Shown here one piece after another: positions 50,954 to 59,969 of a stretch of 64,000 bases of DNA. The notes beneath the pieces are model-generated. The model worked only from the letters and a program-made list of their open reading frames with translations. It did no database searches and was not told where the DNA came from. Source of the DNA: Actinomadura coerulea (GTDB lineage Bacteria > Actinomycetota > Actinomycetes > Streptosporangiales > Streptosporangiaceae); NCBI RefSeq assembly GCF_014208105.1, contig NZ_JACHMQ010000001.1, positions 7,998,001 to 8,062,000 on the forward strand, read 5' to 3'. Within the stretch, counting starts at the first letter, position 1. Every line of letters starts with the position of its first letter. The translations under genes and the position numbers were made by a program.

Positions 50954-50968
50954 AGTGATCTGATGACT
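50954..50968. promoter_or_regulatory. GntR-type operator, site 1
   Basis: AGTGATCTGATGACT, one mismatch from an AGTCAT-N3-ATGACT palindrome, in the divergent promoter region of the sugar kinase and dioxygenase genes. TCTAGACA precedes it, as at site 2. Confidence 0.65.
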
Positions 50969-51007
50969 GAAACTGCGGGTGTCGCGCCGCATCGAGAAGG
51001 GACGCCC

Positions 51008-51772
51008 ATGCACGACCCGCTGCGAGGTTACGACGAGGACGGCTACGCGGTCTTCCGGAACGTGCTGGATCCGGCGCTCGTGGCGGAGGCGGACGAGCAT
51101 GTCCGCTGGCTGGAGGCCCGCCATCCCGACCGGACCGGCGAGGAGCTCTCCACCGAGCTGGTCGCCAGGGATCCCTTCTGGGTGCGGCTGGTGTCCGACG
51201 GGCGGCTTCTCGACGTCGCCGAGCGGTTCATCGGGCCCGACATCGCTCTGTTCGCGTCCGCCTACATCTCCAAGCCGCCCTTCACCGGCAAGGCCGTGCT
51301 GTGGCACCAGGACGGGGCGTTCTGGCCGCTCGAACCGATGCGCGTGGTGACGCTGTGGCTCGCCATCGACCGGTCGACGCCGGAGAACGGGTGCCTCCGG
51401 GTCATTCCCGGGAGCCACAGGGAAGTGCTGCACGAGGTGCGGGAGCGGGAGGACGCGGAGGCCGTCTTCGGGGTGGAGAGCGCCGTGGGCGTGGACGAGT
51501 CGCGCGCCGTGGACCTCGCTCTCGAACCCGGCGACGTGGAGGTCCACCACCCGAACATCATGCACGGCAGCAACGCCAACGAGTCGCCGCACCGGCGGTG
51601 CGGGCTGACCATCCGGTACATACCGACCTCGACGCGGATCACCGCGGAGCCGCTGCCGTTCCCGTCCGCGCTGCTGCTGCGCGGCGACCCGGGCGTGAAC
51701 GAGTACCAGCCGCGGCCCCGGTACGAGGCGGGGGAGCACTTCGCCTTCAGCGGCGCGGAGAACTGGAGCTGA
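51008..51772 (+). CDS. PhyH-family Fe(II)/2-oxoglutarate dioxygenase
   Basis: A 254-residue protein with the iron ligands HQD in AVLWHQDGAFWPL near residue 98, the distal His in HHPNIMHGSNAN near 182, and an Arg in GLTIRYIP near 202. PhyH enzymes hydroxylate small molecules using 2-oxoglutarate. ATG 51008 follows GAAGGG. The stop overlaps the next start (TGATG). Its substrate is probably part of the sugar-derived pathway encoded here. Confidence 0.82.
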   Translation: MHDPLRGYDEDGYAVFRNVLDPALVAEADEHVRWLEARHPDRTGEELSTELVARDPFWVRLVSDGRLLDVAERFIGPDIALFASAYISKPPFTGKAVLWHQDGAFWPLEPMRVVTLWLAIDRSTPENGCLRVIPGSHREVLHEVREREDAEAVFGVESAVGVDESRAVDLALEPGDVEVHHPNIMHGSNANESPHRRCGLTIRYIPTSTRITAEPLPFPSALLLRGDPGVNEYQPRPRYEAGEHFAFSGAENWS

Positions 51773-52812
51773 TGCGGCGGCATCGGCCGTCCCGCAACTG
51801 GGGCGCCCGCGTCCACGAGATCACCTGGGCCGGGATCGAGGCCCTGGTCCTGGAGAACGAGCTGCTTCGGGTGACGGTGCTGGTGGGCAAGGGCGGCGAT
51901 GTCGCCGAGTTCTGCTACAAGCCGCGCGACATGGACTTCGTGTGGCTTTCGCCTGACGGGCTGCGCGATCCGCGTGACGTGGCCGGGGGAGCGGGCGATG
52001 ACGTCGCGCTCTTCCTCGACGGCTACGAGGGCGGGTGGCAGGAGGTCCTGCCCAACGGGGGCGCGCCCAGCACGTACCGGGGGGCTTCGTTCGCGCAGCA
52101 CGGGGAGGTGGCCGGGCTGCCGTGGGACTCCGAGATCGTGGTCGACGAGGCTCGGGAGGTCGCGGTCCGGCTCACCGTCCGGGGGCGGCGGATGCCGCTG
52201 CGGGTCGTCAAGACGCTGCGGCTGAGGGCGGGCGAGGCCGAGCTTCTCGTCGACGAGGAGCTGGTCAACGAGTCGGGGGTGGCGCTGGACGCGATGTGGG
52301 GGCACCACATCGTGTTCGGGGCGCCGTTTCTGCGGCCCGGGCACCGGGTCAGGGTCGGTGAGGGGGCCCTGGTGGTGCCGCACGAGACGGCGATCGCCCC
52401 CGGTGGGCGGCGGGTGAGGGGCGGTGGGCCGCACGCCTGGCCGCGTGTGCCGGGGGAGGGAGGCGGGTTCGTCGATCTCGATGTGGTGCCCGGCGCCGGG
52501 GTGCCCAGTGAGATCGTCTACCTCACCGGGCTGGAGGAGGGGCGGTACGAGGTCGTCGATCCGGCCGGCTTCGGGATGCGCGTGCGCTGGGACGTCGACG
52601 TCCTGCCGCATCTGTGGCTGTGGCAGGAGTTCGGGGCCACCACGGGGCATCCGTGGTGGGGCCGCGCGTACGTGATGGGCCTGGAGCCGTTCGCCGGATA
52701 CCCGACGGACGGCCTGGCCGCCGCCGTCGCGAACGGCACCGCTCTGACGCTGGAACCGCATGCGCGGCGGAGCCTGTGGCTGCGCGCCGCGGTCATCGAG
52801 GAGGGTCTGTGA
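51772..52812 (+). CDS. Galactose-mutarotase-like (DUF4432) protein
   Basis: A 346-residue beta-supersandwich-type protein with ENELLRVTVLVGKGGDVAEF near residue 25, GGWQEVLPNGG near 90 and WGHHIVFGAPFL near 175. It resembles aldose 1-epimerase relatives (DUF4432). It probably interconverts or binds a sugar in this locus. It is coupled on both sides by stop/start overlaps. Confidence 0.7.
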   Translation: MRRHRPSRNWGARVHEITWAGIEALVLENELLRVTVLVGKGGDVAEFCYKPRDMDFVWLSPDGLRDPRDVAGGAGDDVALFLDGYEGGWQEVLPNGGAPSTYRGASFAQHGEVAGLPWDSEIVVDEAREVAVRLTVRGRRMPLRVVKTLRLRAGEAELLVDEELVNESGVALDAMWGHHIVFGAPFLRPGHRVRVGEGALVVPHETAIAPGGRRVRGGGPHAWPRVPGEGGGFVDLDVVPGAGVPSEIVYLTGLEEGRYEVVDPAGFGMRVRWDVDVLPHLWLWQEFGATTGHPWWGRAYVMGLEPFAGYPTDGLAAAVANGTALTLEPHARRSLWLRAAVIEEGL

Positions 52813-53609
52813 AGGAGTTCGAGGGCAAGGCCGCCGTCGTGACCGGCGGGTCGCTGGGGATCGGCCGGGCCGTGGTGGAGCGGCTCGCGCGCGACGGCGC
52901 CGCCGTGGTGTTCTGCGGGATCGGCGAGGACGAGGTCCGCCGGGCGGAGGCGGACCTGCGGGGAGAGGGGCTGGAGGTCGCCGGCGCCGTCGCCGACGTG
53001 ACCGACGCCGCGCGGATGGACGGGCTGGTCGGGGAGGCCGTGTCCCGGTACGGCGGCCTGGACGTGCTGGTGACGTGCGCGGGCGTGCAGCGGTACGGGA
53101 CGGTCGAGGAGACGTCCGAGGAGTTGTGGGACGAGGTGCTCGGCGTCAACGTCAAGGGCGTCTTCCTCGCCTGCCGCGCCGCCGTGCCGGAGCTGCGGCG
53201 CCGGGGCGGCGGCACGATCGTCACGGTGTCGTCGGTGCAGGCGTTCGTCTCGCAGGACCGGGTCGCCGCCTACAGCGCGAGCAAGGCCGCGATCAACGCG
53301 CTGACGCGGGCGGTGGCGCTGGACCACGCGGCCGACGGCATCCGCGCGAACGTGGTGTGCCCGGGGTCGGTCGACACGCCCATGCTGCGCTGGGCCGCCG
53401 ACCTGTTCCGCGGGGCGAGGGGGCAGGACGCGCAGGTCGCCGAGTGGGGGCGCGCGCATCCGCTCGGGCGGGTCGCGGCCCCTGCGGAGGTGGCCGAGGT
53501 CGTGGCCTTCCTCGCCGGACCCCGCTCGTCGTTCGTGACCGGCGCGGAGCACCGGGTGGACGGCGGGCTGCTGGCCCGCAATCCGGCGGCCCTTCCGGAA
53601 ATCTCCTAG
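52809..53609 (+). CDS. Short-chain dehydrogenase/reductase
   Basis: A 266-residue classical SDR: TGGSLGIG NAD(P) motif near residue 13, NVKGVFLACRA, a catalytic Ser in TVSSVQAF near 139 and YSASK near 153, with a C-terminal SFVTGAEHRVDGGLLA. GTG start in GTGA overlap. It likely oxidises a sugar or sugar acid in the locus. Confidence 0.85.
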   Translation: MKEFEGKAAVVTGGSLGIGRAVVERLARDGAAVVFCGIGEDEVRRAEADLRGEGLEVAGAVADVTDAARMDGLVGEAVSRYGGLDVLVTCAGVQRYGTVEETSEELWDEVLGVNVKGVFLACRAAVPELRRRGGGTIVTVSSVQAFVSQDRVAAYSASKAAINALTRAVALDHAADGIRANVVCPGSVDTPMLRWAADLFRGARGQDAQVAEWGRAHPLGRVAAPAEVAEVVAFLAGPRSSFVTGAEHRVDGGLLARNPAALPEIS

Positions 53610-53624
53610 AAGATCTAGACACCA

Positions 53625-53639
53625 AGTCATTTGATGACT
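53625..53639. promoter_or_regulatory. GntR-type operator, site 2
   Basis: AGTCATTTGATGACT, a perfect 6-bp-arm palindrome with a 3-bp centre, upstream of the secreted propeller protein gene. Confidence 0.7.
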
Positions 53640-53691
53640 CAAAATGTGGGGCGCACGACCAGCGTGTGATCGTGACCTCGCGGAGGTTTCC

Positions 53692-54972
53692 ATGCAGGCG
53701 TCCGTCCCTCCCCCTCTCTTCTCTACCGATCGCCCCTCGTCCGTTCGCGGGGGGTGGCGGCGGCGCGCCGGGGTCTTCGCGTCCGTCCTCGTGCTCGTCG
53801 CCGCGCCCGCCGCGCCCGCGGGCGCCGACACGCACGGCAAGCCCCGGGGCCGCGCGGGTGCCGGGCCCACGTGCTCCGGAACCGCCGCGCCGGCCTTCGG
53901 CACCGCCTCGCAGAACCCCGCTCTCAACGGCAAGTTCACGTCCTACGGAAACAGCAACACGCTGCTGGACGACTGGACCGGCGCGGACACGACCTACTCG
54001 CTGAAGCTCTCGGACGGGCGGATCGTCTACGCCTACTCCGACACCTTCCTCGGCAAGGTCAACGCGGACGGCTCGCGGCCGGTCGTCGTCGAGGAGGGCG
54101 GGACGACCCCGTTCATCAACAACTCGTTCGTCGTCCAGGGCGCGGGCGGGGGGCTCACCACCGTGCACGGCGGGACGGCCGCCGCCCCGAAGGCGGTCAT
54201 GCCGCCCGCGCGGCCGGCCCACTGGTACTGGGCGGGCGACCTCACCCAGAGCGGGTCGGAGGTGCAGCAGCTCTACCGCGAGTACTACGACCCCGACCCC
54301 GACAACGGGACCGGGTGGGACATGAAGTTCAAGGACAACGTCCTCGCCCGGTTCTCCAGCGCGAACCTCGCCGCGCCGACCGTGCGGGCGATGCCCTCGG
54401 CGTCGGGCGTGCAGTGGGGGTCGGCGCTGCTCAGGGACGGCGGCTACACCTACGTCTACGGCACCGAGGACTACACCGACCCCCAGACGCAGGTGAACAC
54501 CAAGTACCTGCGCGTCGCGCGGGTCAGCGGCACGGACCTGCGGGGCGCCTGGCAGTACCGCACCGCGAGCGGCTGGTCGTCCGCCGAGACGGACTCGGTG
54601 CGGCTGATGAGCGGGGTGTCGAACGAGTTCAGCGTCACCAAGCGCGGATCGCACTACATCATGGTCAACCAGGACGCGAACATCGCCTTCGGCGGTGAGA
54701 TCGACGTCTGGCTGTCGTGCTCGGCGGCCGGGCCGTTCAGCGGCGAGCGGACCGTGTACCAGACGCCCGAGACCGGGCCCCTCGGCTCCTACGGCGACCC
54801 TGACATCTTCACCTACAACGCCCACCAGCACGCCGCGCTGTCGTCCAGCGGCACGCTGGTCATCTCCTACAACGTCAACAGCCTGGACACCACCGCCGGC
54901 CCGGCCAACGACAACTACCGGGATGTCAGCATCTACCGGGCGCGCTACATCAACCTGCCGGTCACCGGCTAG
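53692..54972 (+). CDS. Secreted beta-propeller (DUF4185-like) protein
   Basis: A 426-residue exported protein from ATG 53692 (CGGAGG upstream). It has a signal-like segment (GVFASVLVLVAAPAAPAGA). The mature part shows repeated strand units such as WTGADTTYSLKLSDGRIVYA, LLRDGGYTYVYGTEDY and GSYGDPDIFTYNAHQHAAL. This resembles DUF4185/glycosidase-like five-bladed propellers. It may process or bind extracellular polysaccharide feeding the importer. Operator site 2 ties it to the GntR regulon. Confidence 0.65.
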   Translation: MQASVPPPLFSTDRPSSVRGGWRRRAGVFASVLVLVAAPAAPAGADTHGKPRGRAGAGPTCSGTAAPAFGTASQNPALNGKFTSYGNSNTLLDDWTGADTTYSLKLSDGRIVYAYSDTFLGKVNADGSRPVVVEEGGTTPFINNSFVVQGAGGGLTTVHGGTAAAPKAVMPPARPAHWYWAGDLTQSGSEVQQLYREYYDPDPDNGTGWDMKFKDNVLARFSSANLAAPTVRAMPSASGVQWGSALLRDGGYTYVYGTEDYTDPQTQVNTKYLRVARVSGTDLRGAWQYRTASGWSSAETDSVRLMSGVSNEFSVTKRGSHYIMVNQDANIAFGGEIDVWLSCSAAGPFSGERTVYQTPETGPLGSYGDPDIFTYNAHQHAALSSSGTLVISYNVNSLDTTAGPANDNYRDVSIYRARYINLPVTG

Positions 54973-55081
54973 CACGAGGCCGCGGTGCCGTCGTCCCGTC
55001 CACGGCGGTACCGCTTCCCGCGCCCCCGGGTGACCTCCCGCCCGGGGGCGCGTCCCGTCCGCCCCCTCGGAGGTGCCGACC

Positions 55082-56020
55082 ATGCCCCTTGACGCCGAAC
55101 TCGCCGCCGCGCTCGGCGGCATGCCCTACGTCGGGCTCGCGGATCCGGTGCGGGCCCGCGCCGCCATGAACGATCTGGTGCGCGCCCTCGCTCGGCCCGC
55201 GGGTGAAGGGAGGGCGGTCGTGGAGGACCGGCTCGTCGCCGGCGGGGTGCCCGTGCGGATCTACCGGCCGCGCGAGACGCCGGCGCCCGTGCTCGTGTAC
55301 TTCCACGGCGGCGGGTTCGTGACCGGCGGGCTGGAGAACGAGCACGAGCGGTGCCTGCGGTTCGCCGGGGAGGACGGGATCGCGGTCGTCTCGGTCGACT
55401 ACCGGCTCGCGCCCGAGCATCCCTTCCCGGTCGGGTTCGAGGACTGCTACGCCGCGACCGTGTGGGCCCATGAGCACGCGGAGGAGTTCGGCGGGGACGC
55501 GGAGCGGGTCGCGGTCGGCGGCGGGAGCGCGGGCGGGGCGCTGGCCGCCGCCGTGGCGCTGCGGGCGCGGGACGAGGGCGGGCCGCCGCTGGTGTTCCAG
55601 ATGCTGCTCTACCCCGTCCTGGACGACCGGATGGCCACGCCGTCGATGCGGGCGTTCACCGAGCCGCCGCTGTTCAACAGCGGCGACGTGCGGCACATGT
55701 GGCGCCACTACCTCGGCGGGCGGGCGGACGTCCCCGCCTACGCCGCCCCGGCACGGGCGGAGGACCTGAGCGGCCTGCCGCGCGCCTACGTGCTCGTTCC
55801 CGAGCACGACCCGCTGCGGGACGAGGGGCTCGCCTACGCGCACCGGCTGATCGTCTCCGGGGTTCCCACGGAACTGCACCATGTGCCGGGCGCCTGCCAC
55901 GGTTTCGACGGCATCATGTCGGCGCGGCTCGGGCGGCTCGCGTTCGAGGAGGAGCGCGCCGTCCTGCGGCGATGTCTGTCCGGGAGGGGCTCTCCGGAGG
56001 GTGGACACGCCAATCGCTAA
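55082..56020 (+). CDS. HSL-type alpha/beta-hydrolase
   Basis: A 312-residue esterase with the oxyanion HGGG near residue 75, a Ser elbow GGGSAGG near 146, an Asp in PEHDPLRD and a His in ACHGFD near 283. Hormone-sensitive-lipase-type enzymes deacylate small esters. It may remove acetyl or acyl groups from imported sugars. ATG 55082 follows GGAGGTG. Confidence 0.82.
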   Translation: MPLDAELAAALGGMPYVGLADPVRARAAMNDLVRALARPAGEGRAVVEDRLVAGGVPVRIYRPRETPAPVLVYFHGGGFVTGGLENEHERCLRFAGEDGIAVVSVDYRLAPEHPFPVGFEDCYAATVWAHEHAEEFGGDAERVAVGGGSAGGALAAAVALRARDEGGPPLVFQMLLYPVLDDRMATPSMRAFTEPPLFNSGDVRHMWRHYLGGRADVPAYAAPARAEDLSGLPRAYVLVPEHDPLRDEGLAYAHRLIVSGVPTELHHVPGACHGFDGIMSARLGRLAFEEERAVLRRCLSGRGSPEGGHANR

Positions 56021-56034
56021 GTGATTAGATGACT
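56020..56034. promoter_or_regulatory. GntR-type operator, site 3
   Basis: AGTGATTAGATGACT, 25 bp before the GntR gene start, indicating autoregulation. Confidence 0.65.
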
Positions 56035-56058
56035 TTACTTCTTGGGAACGAGGTGGCG

Positions 56059-56763
56059 ATGTCACAGGATGTGGCCCGGCCGAGCCTGGCGGACGCCCTC
56101 ACGGAGCGCATGCTGGACCTGATCAGGTCCGGCGGCCTGCGCGCCGGCGACCGGCTGCCGTCGGCGCGGGAGCTGTCCCAGCGCTTCGCGGTGACCACCC
56201 CGACGCTGCGGGAGGCGCTGCGCCGCCTGGAGGCGACGGGGGCGATCCAGCTCCGGCACGGGTCGGGCATCTACGTGGGCGCCGACCTCGAACGCGTGGT
56301 CATCCCCAACCCCAACGTCCGGGAGCTGGAGGCCGACCGGCTGCTCCAGCTGCTGGACGCGCGGCTGCTCATCGAGCCGCCGCTGGCCGGACGGGCGGCG
56401 CGGCGGTCGCGGCCCGCCGACATCGAGCTGCTCCGGGCCCTCCTCGACCAGGCGGGCGCGGACCTCGGCACGGACGAGCCGGAGGCGGAGACCCGCCTGC
56501 ACAAGGCGAACATGGCCTTCCACCGGGAGGTCGCCGGCGTCGCGGGCAACTCCGTGCTCTGCGAGGTCATCGACTCCCTGCTGTCGGTGCACGCCTCCGA
56601 GCAGCGCGCGATACAGCGGATCTTCGACGACCGCGTCCGCGACTTCGACGAGCACACCGCGATCCTCGCCGCCATCGAGGCGGGCGCGGAGCGCGACGCC
56701 GAGTCGCTCATGCGGTCCCACCTCGCCGACGTCAAGCACGTGATCGAGCAGCGGCTCGCCTGA
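56059..56763 (+). CDS. FadR/FCD-type GntR regulator of the sugar-acid locus
   Basis: A 234-residue protein: winged helix (residues ~8-72, LTERMLDLIRSGGLRAGDRL, SQRFAVTTPTLREALRRLEA) and an FCD ligand domain with a metal-type set of acidic and His residues (ANMAFHREVAGVAGN, SHLADVKHVIEQRL). FCD regulators sense sugar acids and related metabolites. ATG 56059 is chosen over one inside operator site 3. Three matching operators across the locus mark its likely regulon. Confidence 0.85.
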   Translation: MSQDVARPSLADALTERMLDLIRSGGLRAGDRLPSARELSQRFAVTTPTLREALRRLEATGAIQLRHGSGIYVGADLERVVIPNPNVRELEADRLLQLLDARLLIEPPLAGRAARRSRPADIELLRALLDQAGADLGTDEPEAETRLHKANMAFHREVAGVAGNSVLCEVIDSLLSVHASEQRAIQRIFDDRVRDFDEHTAILAAIEAGAERDAESLMRSHLADVKHVIEQRLA

Positions 56764-56876
56764 GCGGGCCGTCCCCCCGCCGCCGGTGAGAGCGCCGCGC
56801 GGCCGGTTCACCCTTCTCCGATTCCATCCTTCGACCACCCCGATCGGGCATCGCCGCCCGATGAAGGAGGCTCACC

Positions 56877-58136
56877 ATGGTGCCGTCCAAGCGACTCCAG
56901 GTGACCGCGCTCACCGTGGGCGCGCTGCTGCTCGCCGCCGGCTGCGGGTCCGGCGACTCGGGCGGGAGCAGGTCCGAGCTCAAGCTCTACAACGACAAGG
57001 GCGCGTGGAAGCCCTTCTTCGCGCAGATGGGCGCCCTCGGCAAGCAGCAGACCGGCCTCGGCATGACGCCGGTCGGCTACACCGACGAGCCGACCTACAC
57101 CGCGTTCATCAAGACCTCGTTCCGCACGAACGTCAAGCCCGACCTGTTCACCTGGACGACCGGCGGGCGCCTGGAAGAGATCGTCAAGCAGAACCAGGTC
57201 GCCGAGACAACGAAGATCTGGCAGGACGCCATCGGCAGCGGCGACCTCACCGAGGATCTGAAGAAGTACTACACCGTCGACGGCAAGCAGTACTGCGTCC
57301 CCCTGAACACCGCCTACTGGGGCATGTTCTACAACAGGAAGGTCTTCGACAAGTACGACCTGAAGCCGCCCACGACGTGGGCGGAACTGGAGAAGACGGC
57401 GCAGACGCTGAAGTCGAAGGGCCAGGTGCCCTTCAACCAGACCACCCCGACGTCGCTGTTCTCCTTCGCCTGGTTCGAGCAGATCCTCGCCGGCACCGAC
57501 CCCGACCTCTACGAGCGGCTGTCGAAGGGCCAGGCGTCCTACACCGACCCCGGCGTCGTGAAGGCCATGGAGCGCTGGAAGTCGATGATCGACGCCGGGT
57601 GGTTCAGCAAGCCGGGCGACAAGTCCGACCCCGCCGACCACTTCAAGTCCGGCGACGCGGCCATGGTCATCAACGGCACCTGGTTCAACACGAGCATGAC
57701 CCAGCGCGGCCTCAAGCAGGGCAGGGACTACGGGTTCTTCTTCATCCCGAACGCCGACCCGGCGCTGCCCAAGCGGTCGCTGGTGTTCGAGAGCGGCCCG
57801 CTGTGCTCGCTGCGCAAGGCCCCCGACGCGGCAGCCAGCACCAAGTACCTCAAGTGGTGGGTCACGCCCGCCGCGCAGGAGAAGTGGGCGAACGCGCGCG
57901 GCGACGTGTCCGGCAACCCGAAGGTCAAGGTCGCCGACCCCGAGCTGGACAAGGTCACCAAGGAGGCCGCGTCGGGCGGCAACCGCCTGGTCCTGCGCTA
58001 CTTCGAGGCGGCGCCCGCGCCCGTGCTCACCGAGGCGCTCAGCGGCTTCGACAAGTTCCTCAACAAGCCGGAGACCTACATGGACGTGCTCAAGGGCATC
58101 CAGAAGGTCAACGAGGACTACTGGAAGTCGCACTGA
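56877..58136 (+). CDS. ABC sugar importer, solute-binding lipoprotein
   Basis: A 419-residue lipoprotein (signal with lipobox LAAGC near residue 21) of the carbohydrate-binding family 1. It has a WTTGGRLEEIVKQN block, LNTAYWGMFYNRKVFDKYDL near 140 and the C-terminal YLKWWVTPAAQEKWA. It delivers an oligosaccharide or glycoside to the two permeases that follow. GAAGGAGG precedes the ATG. Confidence 0.88.
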   Translation: MVPSKRLQVTALTVGALLLAAGCGSGDSGGSRSELKLYNDKGAWKPFFAQMGALGKQQTGLGMTPVGYTDEPTYTAFIKTSFRTNVKPDLFTWTTGGRLEEIVKQNQVAETTKIWQDAIGSGDLTEDLKKYYTVDGKQYCVPLNTAYWGMFYNRKVFDKYDLKPPTTWAELEKTAQTLKSKGQVPFNQTTPTSLFSFAWFEQILAGTDPDLYERLSKGQASYTDPGVVKAMERWKSMIDAGWFSKPGDKSDPADHFKSGDAAMVINGTWFNTSMTQRGLKQGRDYGFFFIPNADPALPKRSLVFESGPLCSLRKAPDAAASTKYLKWWVTPAAQEKWANARGDVSGNPKVKVADPELDKVTKEAASGGNRLVLRYFEAAPAPVLTEALSGFDKFLNKPETYMDVLKGIQKVNEDYWKSH

Positions 58137-58139
58137 TCC

Positions 58140-59111
58140 ATGAGCACGCACAAGGCCACCGCCGACCGTCCCCAGCTGACGGTGGTGCCTCCCGGGGGCG
58201 GTGGGCGCCGCAGGGCGTCCGCCGCCCGCCCCGGCAAGGGGTTCGCGCTGCACGGCCGGTTCCGGCACGTCTACATCTCGCCTGCCGTGCTGTTCGTCGC
58301 CGTCCTGCTCTACCTGCCGTTCCTGTGGACGGCGTACCTGAGCTTCACCAGCTACGACGGGCTGGCCTCACCCGAGTTCACGGGCCTCGACAACTACAGA
58401 CGGCTCCTTGAGGACGACGCGCTCGTCACCTCGATCCGCAACACGCTGCTGTGGGTCGCCGGCACCGTCGTCCTGCCGGTGGGGCTCGGCCTGCTCGTCG
58501 CCGTCCTGTCCTACGACCTCAGGCGGGGCGCCTGGTTCCGGCTGCCGTTCCTGCTCCCGTACGCCATGTCGGGCGCCGGCCTCGGCGTCATCTGGGGCTT
58601 CATCCTCCAGCCGGACGGGATGGCGAACCAGGTCCTGACCCTGTTCGGGATGCCCGGCGGCGACACCGCGTTCCTTCAGGACGGCCCCCGCAACACCGTC
58701 GCCATGATCGTGGTGTGGACGTGGCAGCAGCTCGGCGTCAACATGCTGCTGTTCGTCGTCGGCCTCCAGTCGATCCCCAAGGGGCCGATCGAGGCCGCCC
58801 GCATCGACGGCGCGTCCGGGTGGGCGATGTTCCGGCACGTCATCTGGCCGCTGATGCGCCCGATCACCACCGTGGTTTTCGGTCTCGCGCTCGTCGCCGG
58901 CCTGAAGAACTTCGACATCGTGTGGGTGATGACGCAGGGCGGTCCCGGACGCTCATCCGAGACCCTCGCCGTGACCATGTACCGGGACGTGTTCGTCGCC
59001 AACGAGTACGGCTACGGGTCGGCGGTCGCGGTCCTGCTCACCACCGTCACGGGCCTGGCCTCGTACGTGTACCTGCGCCGCCAGGCGAGCAGGGAGGAGA
59101 TGCCGCGATGA
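58140..59111 (+). CDS. ABC sugar importer permease (MalF-type)
   Basis: A 323-residue permease with six or seven hydrophobic segments and the EAA loop IEAARIDGASGWAMFRHVIW near residue 218. Starts 3 bp after the binding-protein stop and overlaps the second permease by ATGA. No ATPase gene is adjacent, as usual in actinomycetes where a shared MsiK-type ATPase energises such importers. Confidence 0.88.
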   Translation: MSTHKATADRPQLTVVPPGGGGRRRASAARPGKGFALHGRFRHVYISPAVLFVAVLLYLPFLWTAYLSFTSYDGLASPEFTGLDNYRRLLEDDALVTSIRNTLLWVAGTVVLPVGLGLLVAVLSYDLRRGAWFRLPFLLPYAMSGAGLGVIWGFILQPDGMANQVLTLFGMPGGDTAFLQDGPRNTVAMIVVWTWQQLGVNMLLFVVGLQSIPKGPIEAARIDGASGWAMFRHVIWPLMRPITTVVFGLALVAGLKNFDIVWVMTQGGPGRSSETLAVTMYRDVFVANEYGYGSAVAVLLTTVTGLASYVYLRRQASREEMPR

Positions 59112-59938
59112 GCGGACCCGGACTCGTCCACGTGCGCCGCGCCGTGCTGGCGGTGCTGGGCCTGGTGTGGCTCTTCCCCACCTACCTGATCGTCGCGAAC
59201 GCGGTGCGGCCCGCGGGCGACTACGACCCCTCGGACGCCGTGAGGCCGCCGTCCTCCATCGGCCTGTTCGACAACATCGCGCAGGCCTGGGACCGCACCG
59301 CCGTCGGCGACACCCTGCTCAGCACGCTGCTGTACAGCGTCGTCTCGCCCGCGCTGGCCGTCCTGATGGGCGCGCTCGCCGGGTACGCGATCGTGGTGCT
59401 GCGGCTCAGGCACGGCTTCGCCTGGTTCGTGGTCATCTTCGCCGGGACGGTCGTGCCGTTCCAGATGCTGCTGGTGCCGCTGTTCGTCGGCTACAGCAAG
59501 GTGGCGCTGTACGACGGCCGCCTCGGGCTGATCATCATCTACTCGGCGGTCAACGTGCCGCTGGCCGCGCTGGTGATGCGCAACTTCTTCGGCAACGTCG
59601 CCGTGTCCATCTTCGAGGCGGCCCGGCTGGACGGCGCCTCCACCTTCCGGATCTTCTGGCGGATCTACCTGCCGCTGTCGGCCGCGGCCCTCGCCGCGGT
59701 GTTCATCCTGGAGTTCACCTTCGTCTGGAACGACCTGCTGTTCGGCCTGACGCTCTCGCAGTCGCCGGCCGTCCGGCCCGTGTGGGCCGAGCTGTCCGCG
59801 CTGACCACCGACGTCTACGCCGGGACGCCGGTCCCGATCGCGCTGGCCGCCGGCCTGGTGGTCTCCCTGCCGACCGTCGCGATCTTCCTCGCGACCCAGC
59901 GCCTGTTCACCCGAGGCCTCACCCTCGCCCAGTTCTGA
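59108..59938 (+). CDS. ABC sugar importer permease (MalG-type)
   Basis: A 276-residue permease with six hydrophobic segments and the EAA motif FEAARLDGASTFRIFWRIYL near residue 172. ATG overlaps the previous stop. It forms the membrane pore with the MalF-type partner. Confidence 0.88.
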   Translation: MSGPGLVHVRRAVLAVLGLVWLFPTYLIVANAVRPAGDYDPSDAVRPPSSIGLFDNIAQAWDRTAVGDTLLSTLLYSVVSPALAVLMGALAGYAIVVLRLRHGFAWFVVIFAGTVVPFQMLLVPLFVGYSKVALYDGRLGLIIIYSAVNVPLAALVMRNFFGNVAVSIFEAARLDGASTFRIFWRIYLPLSAAALAAVFILEFTFVWNDLLFGLTLSQSPAVRPVWAELSALTTDVYAGTPVPIALAAGLVVSLPTVAIFLATQRLFTRGLTLAQF

Positions 59939-59969
59939 TGGCTCCCGACAGAGAGATTGACGCATAACG

